This document shows, piece after piece, positions 44,266-53,947 of a stretch of DNA of 64,000 nt. This stretch comes from Polaribacter huanghezhanensis (GTDB taxonomy: Bacteria > Bacteroidota > Bacteroidia > Flavobacteriales > Flavobacteriaceae). The stretch is from assembly GCF_030444335.1 (NCBI RefSeq), contig NZ_CP128595.1, forward strand, positions 372,001 through 436,000, read 5' to 3'. Below the pieces are notes generated by a model, which saw nothing but the letters and a program-made list of their open reading frames with translations, searched no databases and was not told where the DNA came from. Position 1 is the stretch's first letter. The number at the start of each line of letters is the position of its first letter. The translations under genes and the position numbers were made by a program.

Positions 44266-47200
44266 ATGAAATTCTCCCCTTTTAAGGTTTTTATCCTATT
44301 TATTGTACTTAGTTTTTTAGGGCTTAGTATTGTTTCTAAGCTATCTGTTCGTTTAAACCCCAGTGCTACGCTGCCAAGTATTACAGTGAGTTACAGCTGG
44401 TCAAGTGCATCTCCATATAGTTTAGAAAAAGAAATTACTGCAAAATTAGAAGGTAGTTTTGGTATTATTAAAGGGGTTACCAATATCAACTCCAAGTCTT
44501 CTAAAGGAAATGGATACATTACGTTAGAATTTGATAAGTTTACGAACATTAGTGCCGCACGATTTGAAGTTGCTACTAAAATTCGTCAATTATATAAAAA
44601 ATTACCAGAAAAGGCGAGTTATCCAACAATTAGTGTAAACTCTCCTGAAGATAGTGAGAATGAGCGTGCGTTCTTGTCGTATAGTATTAACGCTCCTTAT
44701 ACTTCATTTGCAATTCAAGAGACCGTAAAAAACAGTATTGAGCCTCAAATTAGCACATTGGTTGGAGTTGATAAGATTAACACATATGGAGCTAAGCCAA
44801 AAGAATATGTTATTTCGTACGAAAATTCACAATTGCAGAAATTATTTATTAGCAAGAATGAAATTATTACTGCCATACAACAACAATTCTCTAAAGAAAG
44901 TTTAGGCGAAATTAATTATCAAAGTGCTTTTATCACATTGTCATTAAGTGCTGCTACAAAACTAAGCTGGCATATCCCTATAAAAAAAGTTAAGAATAGA
45001 ATTGTGTATTTAGATGACATTGCCACCATTGAAATTACAGAGCAAGAAGCTTCAAATTACTACAGAGTTAATGGAAAAAATGCCATTACTTTTTCTGTAT
45101 ATGCAACTAAAAATGCCAATACTATTGTTTTAGCAAAACAAGTAGCAAAAAAGCTACAGGAAATTAAATTACTAATACCTAAAGACTATACAATAACAGA
45201 AACTTATAATGCTACTGAGTATTTAGAAAAAGAACTGAGTAAAATTTACGAACGTGCTAGTTATACCGTAATAATTCTTTTACTTTTTATTTTATTAGTA
45301 AGTAAGAGTATTCGTTATTTAACCATTACTGTGCTTAGTTTAATTGCCAATTTAAGTATTGCTTTCTTATGCTATTACCTTTTAGAGGTAGAGATTCAGT
45401 TATACTCTTTAGCTGGTATTACAATTTCTTTAGGGTTGATTATTGATAATAGTATTGTTATGATTGACCACATAAAAAAATTAGGAAATACAAATGTAAT
45501 TATTCCTATTCTAGCTTCTACATTGACTACTGTTGGTGCGCTGTCAATTATTTATTTTTTAGATGACAAATACAAAGTAAATTTGATTGATTTTGCATTG
45601 GTAATTATTATCAATCTTTCAGTTTCTTTACTAGTTGCGTTGTTTTTAATCCCTGCATTGTTAAAGAAAATTCCTTTAAAAGAAACAAAGCCTAAAAAAT
45701 GGGGAATCGTTTTACAAGAAAAATTCTATACAACTTACTCAAGCATTCTTTCCTTTTTAATTCGTTTTAAAAAATCATCGATCACAATTATTATTTTAGG
45801 TTTTGGAATTCCTTTTTTTCTACTTCCACAAAAAATGGAGAAAAACAACACCTTTTTTGAAAAAACATACAATACAACCTTAGGAAATGAGTGGTATCGA
45901 GAAAATGTAAGACCATATTTAGACACCTATTTAGGTGGAAGTTTTAGATTGTTTAATGCTTATGTTTTTGGCGATGCATATTATGGCAGAAATGAAGAGA
46001 CTAAATTATATGTAACTGCATCTATGGAAAAAGGTGCAACAGTGCATCAAATGAATGAAGCATTTTTAGTAATAGAAAATTATTTGAATCAATTTTCTGA
46101 AATAAAACAATTTATAAGTTCTATAAATAGTGGTAATTATGCACGAATGGAAATTGCATTTAAAGAGGAATTCAAAGAATCTTCTTTTCCATTTGTTTTA
46201 AAAGCTAGATTGGTTAGAAAGGCATTAGATTTAGGAGGAATTGATTGGCGTGTGTATGGTGTTGGAAACGGTTTTAGTAATGGAGGAGGTTCAAATGATC
46301 CTATTAATTTTTCTGTAGAAGCCAAAGGTTATAATTATAATAATTTAAACGCTTGGGCAGATACTTTAAAAGTAGCTTTAGAGAAACATCCAAGGATTCA
46401 AAATGTTTTAGTAAAAGAGAATACCTATTACACGAGAAAGCCTTCCTATGAATATCAATTCACATTAGATAAAGAAAAATTAGCAATGGCTAATAGCAAT
46501 CCATCAAAAGTTTTTAATGAGTTAAAAGAGTTAACGCTTTCAAAAAGCGCTAGTATTTCATTAAATATTGATGGAACATATATGCCAATTCGTTTTGTTT
46601 CTAACAATTCTAACAACTATGATATTTGGGCAATCAAGCAGACACCTATTGACAGCATAAACAACCCAATCATATTAAATGATATTGCTGAAGTAACACA
46701 ACTAAGAGAAGAAGAAAATATTTACAAAGAAAATCAAGAGTATATACGATTGGTACAATTTCAATATACAGGATCTGCAAAATTTGGTGCAAAATTTTTA
46801 GATGAAAAATTAAAAGAATTACACGTTAAGTTACCTTTAGGCTATCAGTTTGAAAAAGCAGGTAATAGATGGTTTTTAAGCGACGATAAAAACAATAATT
46901 ATTTATTTTTATTAACTCTAGTCTTAGTAATCATTTACTTTATTTGTGCGATTTTATTTGAAAGTTTTAAACAACCATTTATTATATTAAGTGTAATTCC
47001 GATTTCGTTTATAGGTGTCTTTTTAACATTTTATTTGTTTGATTTTAATTTCGACCAAGGAGGTTTAGCCAGTTTTGTATTGTTAAGTGGAATTACGGTA
47101 AATGCTTCAATCTTTATTATAAATGGATTTAATAAACTAAAAAAAGAACATCCAAATCAAAATTATTCAGCACTTTATTTAGAAGCTTTTAAGCAAAAGA

Positions 47201-47592
47201 TATTTCCAATTATCTTAACCATAGTTTCTACAATTTTAGGTTTTATCCCTTTTGTAAAAGACGGACAGAATGAAGTGTTTTGGTTTGCATTAGGTGCAGG
47301 AACTATTGGCGGGTTGCTATTTTCTTTATTAGGGATTTTATTTTATTTACCCATTTTTACTTTAAAAAAGAATTTATTTGGGATTACCCTAATTGCTGTA
47401 ATAGCGATTGGGTCTTCATTTGGTTTTAGCATCCAAAATGCTAACGCTAACGCTTCAGAAACTGACACATATTGTTATTCAGAACAAGTAGTTAAAATTG
47501 GTGCGGGATACTGGAAATGTCAACCTTCCGCTCCTTGTGTTTGGATAGAAAACAGGAAAGGTAAAGGCACACAGTCTTTATGTACTTCTTAA
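44266..47592 (+). CDS. RND permease with a C-terminally fused secreted-peptide domain (module 4)
   Basis: 1108 aa. Residues 1 to about 1032 are a complete RND transporter: helix 1, two periplasmic domains, proton-relay helix LGLIIDNSIVMIDHI, second bundle ending LLGILFYLPIFT. Residues 1033-1108 are an NVEALA-like peptide without its start codon: LKKNLFGITLIAVIAIGSSF (signal-peptide-like), QNANANASETD (cleavage region), then five cysteines with C-x14-C-x5-C spacing. RND C-termini end in the cytoplasm, so the signal segment would act as a 13th helix and put the tail in the periplasm. No adaptor or TolC gene follows; instead the terminator, propeller and DUF1573 typical of a peptide locus do. 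Confidence 0.88.
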   Translation: MKFSPFKVFILFIVLSFLGLSIVSKLSVRLNPSATLPSITVSYSWSSASPYSLEKEITAKLEGSFGIIKGVTNINSKSSKGNGYITLEFDKFTNISAARFEVATKIRQLYKKLPEKASYPTISVNSPEDSENERAFLSYSINAPYTSFAIQETVKNSIEPQISTLVGVDKINTYGAKPKEYVISYENSQLQKLFISKNEIITAIQQQFSKESLGEINYQSAFITLSLSAATKLSWHIPIKKVKNRIVYLDDIATIEITEQEASNYYRVNGKNAITFSVYATKNANTIVLAKQVAKKLQEIKLLIPKDYTITETYNATEYLEKELSKIYERASYTVIILLLFILLVSKSIRYLTITVLSLIANLSIAFLCYYLLEVEIQLYSLAGITISLGLIIDNSIVMIDHIKKLGNTNVIIPILASTLTTVGALSIIYFLDDKYKVNLIDFALVIIINLSVSLLVALFLIPALLKKIPLKETKPKKWGIVLQEKFYTTYSSILSFLIRFKKSSITIIILGFGIPFFLLPQKMEKNNTFFEKTYNTTLGNEWYRENVRPYLDTYLGGSFRLFNAYVFGDAYYGRNEETKLYVTASMEKGATVHQMNEAFLVIENYLNQFSEIKQFISSINSGNYARMEIAFKEEFKESSFPFVLKARLVRKALDLGGIDWRVYGVGNGFSNGGGSNDPINFSVEAKGYNYNNLNAWADTLKVALEKHPRIQNVLVKENTYYTRKPSYEYQFTLDKEKLAMANSNPSKVFNELKELTLSKSASISLNIDGTYMPIRFVSNNSNNYDIWAIKQTPIDSINNPIILNDIAEVTQLREEENIYKENQEYIRLVQFQYTGSAKFGAKFLDEKLKELHVKLPLGYQFEKAGNRWFLSDDKNNNYLFLLTLVLVIIYFICAILFESFKQPFIILSVIPISFIGVFLTFYLFDFNFDQGGLASFVLLSGITVNASIFIINGFNKLKKEHPNQNYSALYLEAFKQKIFPIILTIVSTILGFIPFVKDGQNEVFWFALGAGTIGGLLFSLLGILFYLPIFTLKKNLFGITLIAVIAIGSSFGFSIQNANANASETDTYCYSEQVVKIGAGYWKCQPSAPCVWIENRKGKGTQSLCTS

Positions 47593-47602
47593 AAGTAATT
47601 TT

Positions 47603-47640
47603 ACCCAATGGATATTAACTTCTCCATTGGGTTTTTATAT
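47603..47640 (+). terminator. Intrinsic terminator between the RND-peptide fusion and its propeller gene
   Basis: ACCCAATGGA (47603-47612) pairs with TCCATTGGGT (47623-47632), followed by TTTTATAT. It occupies the same place as the terminators after P2 and P4. Confidence 0.8.
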
Positions 47641-47651
47641 AATATAGCTTT

Positions 47652-48731
47652 ATGAAAAAAATTTTAAAAATTTCTATTATACTACTTCTTTTTTCTTGTA
47701 AAGAAAGAGTTAATAATCAACAACAGACTAAAGTTACATCTTTTGAAAAAGTTGTTGATTTAAAAGGCGAAACCATTCTTAAAGGTAATTTTTCAGATTT
47801 GATTGGGATCAATGTTATTGATACCCTATTAATGTTTAAAAAAATTTCAAAAGAAACAGTTTATGAAATCTACAATATAAACTCTTTAAAATATTTAGGA
47901 GATTTAGGAGTGAGAGGAGACAAACCAAATGCTTGGTTACATCCTGTTTATTCTGGACAATATAGTAAGTCCGAAAAAGATATTAGTTTGTGGGTAAATG
48001 ATGGTATTAAAGGTCAAATGTCATTAGTTAATATTACAGAAGTATTAAAGAAAAAGGATCCAACTCCTATTTTAAAGAAAATAATAAATGTACATCCAAA
48101 AGCATATCTTCAACAGCATGCTTTGTTTATTAATGACTCTGTTTTAATAGGTGATTCAGGCTATACAGACCCAAAAAGAACAAGAGTTAAATCATTTAAC
48201 TTTAATTCAAATGAAATTATAAATAGCTCAGGTCTTTTTCCTGAAGTAAAAAACAGAAACAAGCTAAATTCTACAGATTTATTTTATCTATACCTCAATA
48301 ATATCAAATTAAAAAATAATTACATCGTAAGTGCAATGAGCTCATTAGATAGGATAGACATTTTTGATTTGGATTTAAATTTAACTAAAACTATTATTGG
48401 AAAAGATTCTCCAGAATTTCTTGACGAGAAAACCCTAATCAAAGACGATGATAATACAGGCGGTACATTTATCTACAACAAAGAATTTTTCTTAAGTGAA
48501 AAATATATTTTTACATTATATATAAATTCTCTTGAAAGTGATTTCTATGAAAAATCTAGCCCTGTAGAAATTAGAGTATACGATTGGAATGGAAACGGAA
48601 AATTTAAGCTAAAAATACCTGATCATCTTTCTTCATTTTCTATTGACTTAAAAAATAAATGGATTTATGGCTTGGACAAGTTAAATGAAAAAATATTAAG
48701 ATACAACATAAATAATTTTTTAAATGAGTAG
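47652..48731 (+). CDS. BF3164/TolB-like beta-propeller lipoprotein (module 4)
   Basis: 359 aa. The lipobox LLLFSC gives Cys16. The segment VYEIYNINSLKYLGDLGVRG with DKPNAWLHPVYSGQY is typical of BF3164-family TolB-like lipoproteins of Bacteroidota; further blade strands follow (RVKSFNFNSNEIINSSGLFP, IEIRVYDWNGNGKFKLK-like). It overlaps the DUF1573 gene by 8 bp. Role unknown; the position parallels the other propellers. Confidence 0.78.
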   Translation: MKKILKISIILLLFSCKERVNNQQQTKVTSFEKVVDLKGETILKGNFSDLIGINVIDTLLMFKKISKETVYEIYNINSLKYLGDLGVRGDKPNAWLHPVYSGQYSKSEKDISLWVNDGIKGQMSLVNITEVLKKKDPTPILKKIINVHPKAYLQQHALFINDSVLIGDSGYTDPKRTRVKSFNFNSNEIINSSGLFPEVKNRNKLNSTDLFYLYLNNIKLKNNYIVSAMSSLDRIDIFDLDLNLTKTIIGKDSPEFLDEKTLIKDDDNTGGTFIYNKEFFLSEKYIFTLYINSLESDFYEKSSPVEIRVYDWNGNGKFKLKIPDHLSSFSIDLKNKWIYGLDKLNEKILRYNINNFLNE

Positions 48732-49149
48732 GAATAAAATTACCATATTAGTAATCATCTTTTTAGCTACAATAATTTTTGGCTATTATTTTTCAAAAAT
48801 GAATAATAATACCTCTCAAATTTTTACGTTTAAAACCAACATAAGTTTTAATTCAGATCTTAATAATTTTGGAGAGATAAAACAAGATTCAAAAGCTAAT
48901 TATTATTTTGTATATGAAAATATTGGAGCAAAAAACTTTATAATCAATGATGTAAAAAGCAGTTGTGGGTGTACAATTCCAATATGGTCAAAAAAAGAAT
49001 TGCTCCCAGGTAATAAAGATAGTATTCTTGTCAGTTATAACACTTCAAAACCTGGTTATTTCTCAAAAGAAGTTTTAATATTTTCTAACAGTGTAAATAG
49101 CCCAAGTACACTTTATGTTAAAGGAACTGTTATCCCGAAAAAAAACTAG
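48724..49149 (+). CDS. DUF1573 membrane-anchored protein (module 4)
   Basis: 141 aa: a membrane helix ([19 protein letters not shown]), then the DUF1573 domain with [20 protein letters not shown] (CxC about residues 84-86) and [20 protein letters not shown]. It is clearly related to the module 2 protein (TIPVWSRKEL). The stop overlaps the convergent signal peptidase gene by 4 bp. Confidence 0.85.
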   Translation: MSRNKITILVIIFLATIIFGYYFSKMNNNTSQIFTFKTNISFNSDLNNFGEIKQDSKANYYFVYENIGAKNFIINDVKSSCGCTIPIWSKKELLPGNKDSILVSYNTSKPGYFSKEVLIFSNSVNSPSTLYVKGTVIPKKN

Positions 49150-50192
49150 TTGAAAGCTCTTTTTTTAGAAAACACTTTAATCATTTTACCTTGAATGTAT
49201 GATTCTGGAACAAAACCAAAACTTCTAGAGTCTAAAGAATTGTGTCTGTTATCTCCAAGCATAAAATAATAGTTATTCTTAAAGTGGTATGTAATTGTTT
49301 CGTTATTTTTTAAATTAATTGTATCTCCTTCAAACTTATAGATAAGTACTTTATAAAAAAAGATGTTTTCTATGGATAACTGAATTGACATTCCTTTTTT
49401 AGGAATCACAATTTCTCCATAATTATCTCTAGTCCAAACTTCTTGTTTTTCTATTGGAAATAATGGGTAATTGAAGTTAGGTTTTTCATAAATATTTCTT
49501 TGATACTTGCTTTTTTCTAATGAAGATAGCTCTAAAAATTCTTGATTAGAAAACTCCTTAAAAACACGAACTCTATTTTTGTTTTTCCAAACATATTTGT
49601 GTGTGTATGTTTTCTTCTCTTGTAATACCTTTCCATTAATAAAAACTTTTGAGTCTATTATTTTAAAAGTATCTCCTGGCATTCCAATAATACGTTTTAT
49701 TAAAAGTTTATCAGAATCACCTACAGCCTTAAAAACTACAATATCTTCCCTTATAAATTTCTTAAAAGAAGGTAATTCTTTATACAAATTATATTCTTTT
49801 TGAGGTTGCTTAAATAAAGATCCAATAACAGGAGTATTTCTAAAATGGTTGGGCACTTTAACACCATAGCTAATTTTATTAACTAATACATAATTACTAG
49901 GAAACAGCGTTCTTTCCATCGAACTTGATGGAACAAAATAAATATCGAATAAAAACGTACGTAATAATATTGCTATTAGAATAGGAAGAGAAATTATATA
50001 AAAATATTTTATAATTATAAATACCCTTTTTCTAAGTTTATTCTTAAGAGTTATAGCAATAGAGTTCGTAGAAAAACTATCTAGAATGATAAACAATAAT
50101 ACAGAAAAAAAAAATAATTTTGACCAAATAAAAAATAGCACGACAAATATGCTATTTATAACAAAAAAACTATTTTTTATTTTTCTTTTCAT
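49146..50192 (-). CDS. lepB: Signal peptidase I
   Basis: 348 aa, longer than minimal enzymes because of extra N-terminal membrane segments (about residues 7-40 and 58-80). Catalytic serine S91 lies in [10 protein letters not shown], catalytic lysine K166 in [14 protein letters not shown], and the last family box is [19 protein letters not shown]. Its position beside peptide genes with Sec signals suggests a dedicated processing role, possibly including release of the peptide from the RND fusion; this is inference. Confidence 0.9.
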   Translation of the reverse strand: MKRKIKNSFFVINSIFVVLFFIWSKLFFFSVLLFIILDSFSTNSIAITLKNKLRKRVFIIIKYFYIISLPILIAILLRTFLFDIYFVPSSSMERTLFPSNYVLVNKISYGVKVPNHFRNTPVIGSLFKQPQKEYNLYKELPSFKKFIREDIVVFKAVGDSDKLLIKRIIGMPGDTFKIIDSKVFINGKVLQEKKTYTHKYVWKNKNRVRVFKEFSNQEFLELSSLEKSKYQRNIYEKPNFNYPLFPIEKQEVWTRDNYGEIVIPKKGMSIQLSIENIFFYKVLIYKFEGDTINLKNNETITYHFKNNYYFMLGDNRHNSLDSRSFGFVPESYIQGKMIKVFSKKRAFN

Positions 50193-50258
50193 AAGGACAA
50201 ATGTACCTCTCTATTGTGTAAAATAAGTAAAAAAATCAATTTAGATAATTTACACTCT

Positions 50259-51905
50259 TTATTGATTCGCAATTTTTTCTGCCATTAATAATGCATTAAA
50301 TGCATTTACGATGCTCCCTGATTTTGACAAACTCGAAAAAGGAACTAACTTCTTCTCCCGACCAACCCGAATCTCAACATCAACATCATATTTCACTCCT
50401 GAGTTTATAATAATATTTTTTATTTGAGAAACTGTTAAATTTGGATAATACGAATATAATAAAGCGGCTACACCAGCTACTGTTGCAGAGGATAGTGATG
50501 TGCCAGAATCATACTCGTACTTGTTATTCGGAAATGCTACGTATAAATTTTCTCCAGGAGCAAAAATATCAACATGTTTATTGCCATAATTTGAGTAATA
50601 ATAGACTAAGTTTTTAGTTAACTTTTGTGAAGTTCCTCCAATCAATAAAAAATTATCTGAAACTTCTTTCCCATTTTTACCAATATCAGTAGGATAATTT
50701 TTTGATATCTCATTTAAATTCAAGTACTCATTCCCTGCTGAAGACATCAGTAATACATTATGCTTTTCTGCGTATTTAAAAGCTTCCTGTACCCAATCTT
50801 CATGTAACGATAAACTCTTGCCAAAACTCATATTAATTACCTTGGCTCCATTATCAACTGCATACCTTATTGCCAATGCCAAATCTTTGTCGGTAACTTC
50901 TCCGTTGGTAAAAACAGTAATTGGCATAATTTTAATATTATCTAATTTAAAGCTCGTAATTACACTTGATACTTCTGTTGCATGAACAAACAAATCTAAA
51001 TAATCATTTACAATATTATTTCCATAGTTTGTATCATTAATATCTTCTAAATCATCACCAATTAATTTTCTTTCATTATATGATAAGCTTAACAGCTTAT
51101 CAATTCTTTCTTGAGCTTTTAACTTTCCTAACTCCATGCTTTTTTGACTGTACTTAGATTGCATGAAATTTGTGTAAATTAAAGTATACCTATGCAACTC
51201 TTTATCATTTGGATAAATTTTCTGTAAGCTGTCTAAATCTTTTTTAGTATAATTATTGTTTGGAAAGTACTTTAATAAGCCTTTTTCAAGGTTTTTCCTA
51301 TTTTTCAAAAGCATATTTGCATATCGCAATTGCGATTTTGCATATTTCATCCTTTTATCATATGTGTTTTTAGCTCTAGTGTATAAATTAAACAATAGTG
51401 AATCTTTAGGTGCGATATCTACCTCTTCTTTATCCTTAAATAAGTGAGCGTATTTTTTTAATATTCTAGTATACTCATAGCTAGTGTAATTGGTGTTTTC
51501 TCCTTTTTTATTTCCTAAAAAATTCCATCCATTTACATCATCTATATAACTATTCTTATCATCGTCTATTCCATTATTAGGGGTTTCTTTTGAATTTTTC
51601 CAGATATAGTCTTTTAAACGCTCATGATTGGTGTCGATTTTAGAATCTAAAACAGCAATAATGACTTTCTGACCTTTCTTATCTATTAACAAACTGTCTT
51701 TAGCTCTTCGGAGGCTTATTCCTGGTATAGTATCTATTACAATATCTTTTAAATACCAAGCCTGCTTCTCTTCAACAGATAAATTCGTTTTCTTTTTTTG
51801 ACTAAATGATTGTTTGGAAATAGAAATAAAATCTTGCTTTTTTTCACAACTAATATTTAACAAAAAACATATTGAAATAAGTGTTATGAAAGACTTATCT
51901 TGCAT
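50259..51905 (-). CDS. S8 (subtilisin-like) lipoprotein protease, LanP candidate
   Basis: 548 aa. The lipobox LNISC gives Cys20. The triad is readable: Asp87 in IIAVLDSKIDTNHE, His in LDLFVHATEVSSVI (HAT replaces the usual HGT), and Ser in GTSLSSATVAGVAALLYSYYP. An insert rich in charged helices (about residues 140-290) separates Asp and His. It is immediately downstream (38 bp) of the lanthipeptide-like precursor, so leader removal is a reasonable guess; many flavobacteria also have non-RiPP S8 lipoproteins of this size. Confidence 0.85.
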   Translation of the reverse strand: MQDKSFITLISICFLLNISCEKKQDFISISKQSFSQKKKTNLSVEEKQAWYLKDIVIDTIPGISLRRAKDSLLIDKKGQKVIIAVLDSKIDTNHERLKDYIWKNSKETPNNGIDDDKNSYIDDVNGWNFLGNKKGENTNYTSYEYTRILKKYAHLFKDKEEVDIAPKDSLLFNLYTRAKNTYDKRMKYAKSQLRYANMLLKNRKNLEKGLLKYFPNNNYTKKDLDSLQKIYPNDKELHRYTLIYTNFMQSKYSQKSMELGKLKAQERIDKLLSLSYNERKLIGDDLEDINDTNYGNNIVNDYLDLFVHATEVSSVITSFKLDNIKIMPITVFTNGEVTDKDLALAIRYAVDNGAKVINMSFGKSLSLHEDWVQEAFKYAEKHNVLLMSSAGNEYLNLNEISKNYPTDIGKNGKEVSDNFLLIGGTSQKLTKNLVYYYSNYGNKHVDIFAPGENLYVAFPNNKYEYDSGTSLSSATVAGVAALLYSYYPNLTVSQIKNIIINSGVKYDVDVEIRVGREKKLVPFSSLSKSGSIVNAFNALLMAEKIANQ

Positions 51906-51942
51906 AAAAAATTATTTATTAAAAATAAATACTAAAAAATCT

Positions 51943-52128
51943 TTAGACACACTGTGTTGTAGGGTAATTTACTGTTTGTTCAGCTGGAACATCTCTTGCA
52001 CTACCACTTACACATTTCATAGCATCATCTGTTACTGTTTCTCCACCATCAGTTTCATAACCTCCTTTAATTTTTGAAAGGCTATTTAAATTCATAATTC
52101 TAAATTTGTTTAAAGATAGTTTTTTCAT
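51943..52128 (-). CDS. Lanthipeptide-like precursor peptide (class I type)
   Basis: 61 aa from the ATG that begins MKKLSLNKF. The leader KKLSLNKFRIMNLNSLSKIK ends in a double glycine (22-23), the typical Bacteroidota RiPP leader with LNKF-type recognition motif. The predicted 38-residue core carries six Thr, two Ser and two Cys (C39, C60): YETDGGETVTDDAMKC and PTTQCV show Thr/Ser before Cys, as needed for lanthionine rings. Operator site D is about 76 bp upstream. An earlier start (52164) would spoil the leader. Confidence 0.8.
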   Translation of the reverse strand: MKKLSLNKFRIMNLNSLSKIKGGYETDGGETVTDDAMKCVSGSARDVPAEQTVNYPTTQCV

Positions 52129-52203
52129 AATTCTAAAATTTAAGTTATTAATGAAAACAAACATAACTATCTCATTGATTTAAATGCATAAATAATTAAG
52201 CAT

Positions 52204-52233
52204 AGTAGTCGATATTTATAAATATCGACTACT
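52204..52233. promoter_or_regulatory. Palindromic operator, site D (30-bp perfect palindrome)
   Basis: The core CGATATTTATAAATATCG is extended by AGTAGT on the left and ACTACT on the right, giving 30 bp of perfect dyad symmetry. It lies between the regulator stop codon (52247) and the precursor start (52128). It is the most complete copy and may be closest to the true recognition sequence. Confidence 0.8.
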
Positions 52234-52246
52234 TTCTATGTGTATT

Positions 52247-53947
52247 TTAGCTATTTTTCTTTCTTTTCTCCAGTTCTTTTATAAAATACGACGGTTGAAT
52301 TCCATTTATTTTATAAAAAGCTTTCGAAAAAGATTCCGAATTATTAAAACCAACTTCTTCAGCAATTGCTTTTATTGTGTATTTCCTAAAAATATCGTTG
52401 GTTTTTAACTGATTTGTTGCAAACTCTATCCTTAAATTATTGATATATTTTGCAAATGACATCTTTTTATATTCATTAACAACTTTTGAAAGATAACTTG
52501 TATTAGAGTCAAACTCCTTAGCTAAATTTTGCAAGGTTATTTTTGTAGAAATATATTTACTCTCTTTCTCAAACTCATTTAATTGAAACAAAATCTTTTC
52601 AACAATCTCACCAGGGATATTTATCTTTTTAAGATTTACGTTAACATTCAATAATGGGTTCCTATTTCCTACGGGCTTTACACTCTCATTTATCAAATTA
52701 TTAAATCTCTTTTTATATAATATTCTTTTTTTATTTTGATAAAAGAGAGAAATTAAGCTTAATAATAAAACTATTAATAAAGCATAAAAATAATTCCAAT
52801 ACTTTTTTTCGTTAACTGTAAGATTTTTAATTATTTCCTCTTTTTCTTTCATTAATCTAGGAATTTCAAATTCTTTGATTATATTTTTATTCAAATACAA
52901 CTCATTCAAATGCAATATACTATCTAACTTCATTAATTGGTTTATATAAATCAGTTGATTTTTTAAATCTTTTTTTTCTTTGTAATAATTAATTAAATAT
53001 TCATAACTATCACGCATTACAGGTAGAAGATCTCTTTTTTTTATAAAAATAGTATCAACGATTTTAAAACTAGATATTGCCTGATTTTCTAAATTGATTT
53101 TAGCATACGATTTTCCTAAATAGTAATTTGCTTCTGCATAATTAACTTTATCATTAACTGACTTAAATAATTTTGATGCTAATTTCAAACTATCAATTGC
53201 ATGTTGATATTCTCTAGCTAAATAATGGGTAGTCCCTTGATTTAACACAAAAAAAATATATTTTCTTTTTTCATTAAATAATAAGGACTCTTTAGTTCCT
53301 AATTTATTATAAAAACTAGCAGAATCTAACTGTTCCAAATAATTAAATGTATTTGCTAAAGCATAAATTGAATTCAAATAATACTTATTTGAACGACCTC
53401 TATGATATTTTTTTGAAAAATAGAAATTTTCTTTATTTATTTTCAATGCTCCATAATGATCTCCCGTTCTATCTTTTAAGACACCAATGCTGTAATTTGC
53501 TTTGTACTTTAGAAACTTATTTTCTGTATGCTTCAATACCAATAAATAATTATCTAATGATCTTTTAAAATCTCTTAATGAATAGAGCAAACCTCCCTTC
53601 TCTAAATAAACGGATGCAGTAAAAAAATCATATTCCTTTTTATCTTTACTAATACGAATTATACTATCCAAGTATTTAATTTTTGTTTCCTTACTTGACT
53701 TAAACAAGGTTGAAATAAGCTGATAACCTACAATTAACTCCTTTAAATTATTTTCTTTTCTTGCCTTTTCTATCAACTTATTTGCATAAAAATATTTTTT
53801 ACTCTGCTCTTTACTCTTTCTAAATAATTGATGAAATTCATTATACGTTTTAACAAGCATAGTATCTTTTTGTTGCTGCCCAGAAACACTTAATGAAAAA
53901 ACAGAGAATACCGTTAATGTAAATAAGAGTGTTTTAGTTTTTAGCAT
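52247..53947 (-). CDS. Membrane TPR-AraC transcriptional regulator
   Basis: 566 aa: signal-like N-terminus (LLFTLTVFSVFSLSVSGQ), a long TPR-type helical sensor facing the periplasm (about 30-385), one membrane helix (YWNYFYALLIVLLLSLISLF), then a cytoplasmic AraC/XylS DNA-binding domain (LQNLAKEFDSNTSYLSKVV and IKAIAEEVGFNNSESFSKAF). It is co-transcribed with the two LanB genes, overlapping the second by 14 bp. It is the only obvious DNA-binding protein in the island, hence the prime candidate for reading the shared palindrome. Confidence 0.88.
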   Translation of the reverse strand: MLKTKTLLFTLTVFSVFSLSVSGQQQKDTMLVKTYNEFHQLFRKSKEQSKKYFYANKLIEKARKENNLKELIVGYQLISTLFKSSKETKIKYLDSIIRISKDKKEYDFFTASVYLEKGGLLYSLRDFKRSLDNYLLVLKHTENKFLKYKANYSIGVLKDRTGDHYGALKINKENFYFSKKYHRGRSNKYYLNSIYALANTFNYLEQLDSASFYNKLGTKESLLFNEKRKYIFFVLNQGTTHYLAREYQHAIDSLKLASKLFKSVNDKVNYAEANYYLGKSYAKINLENQAISSFKIVDTIFIKKRDLLPVMRDSYEYLINYYKEKKDLKNQLIYINQLMKLDSILHLNELYLNKNIIKEFEIPRLMKEKEEIIKNLTVNEKKYWNYFYALLIVLLLSLISLFYQNKKRILYKKRFNNLINESVKPVGNRNPLLNVNVNLKKINIPGEIVEKILFQLNEFEKESKYISTKITLQNLAKEFDSNTSYLSKVVNEYKKMSFAKYINNLRIEFATNQLKTNDIFRKYTIKAIAEEVGFNNSESFSKAFYKINGIQPSYFIKELEKRKKNS

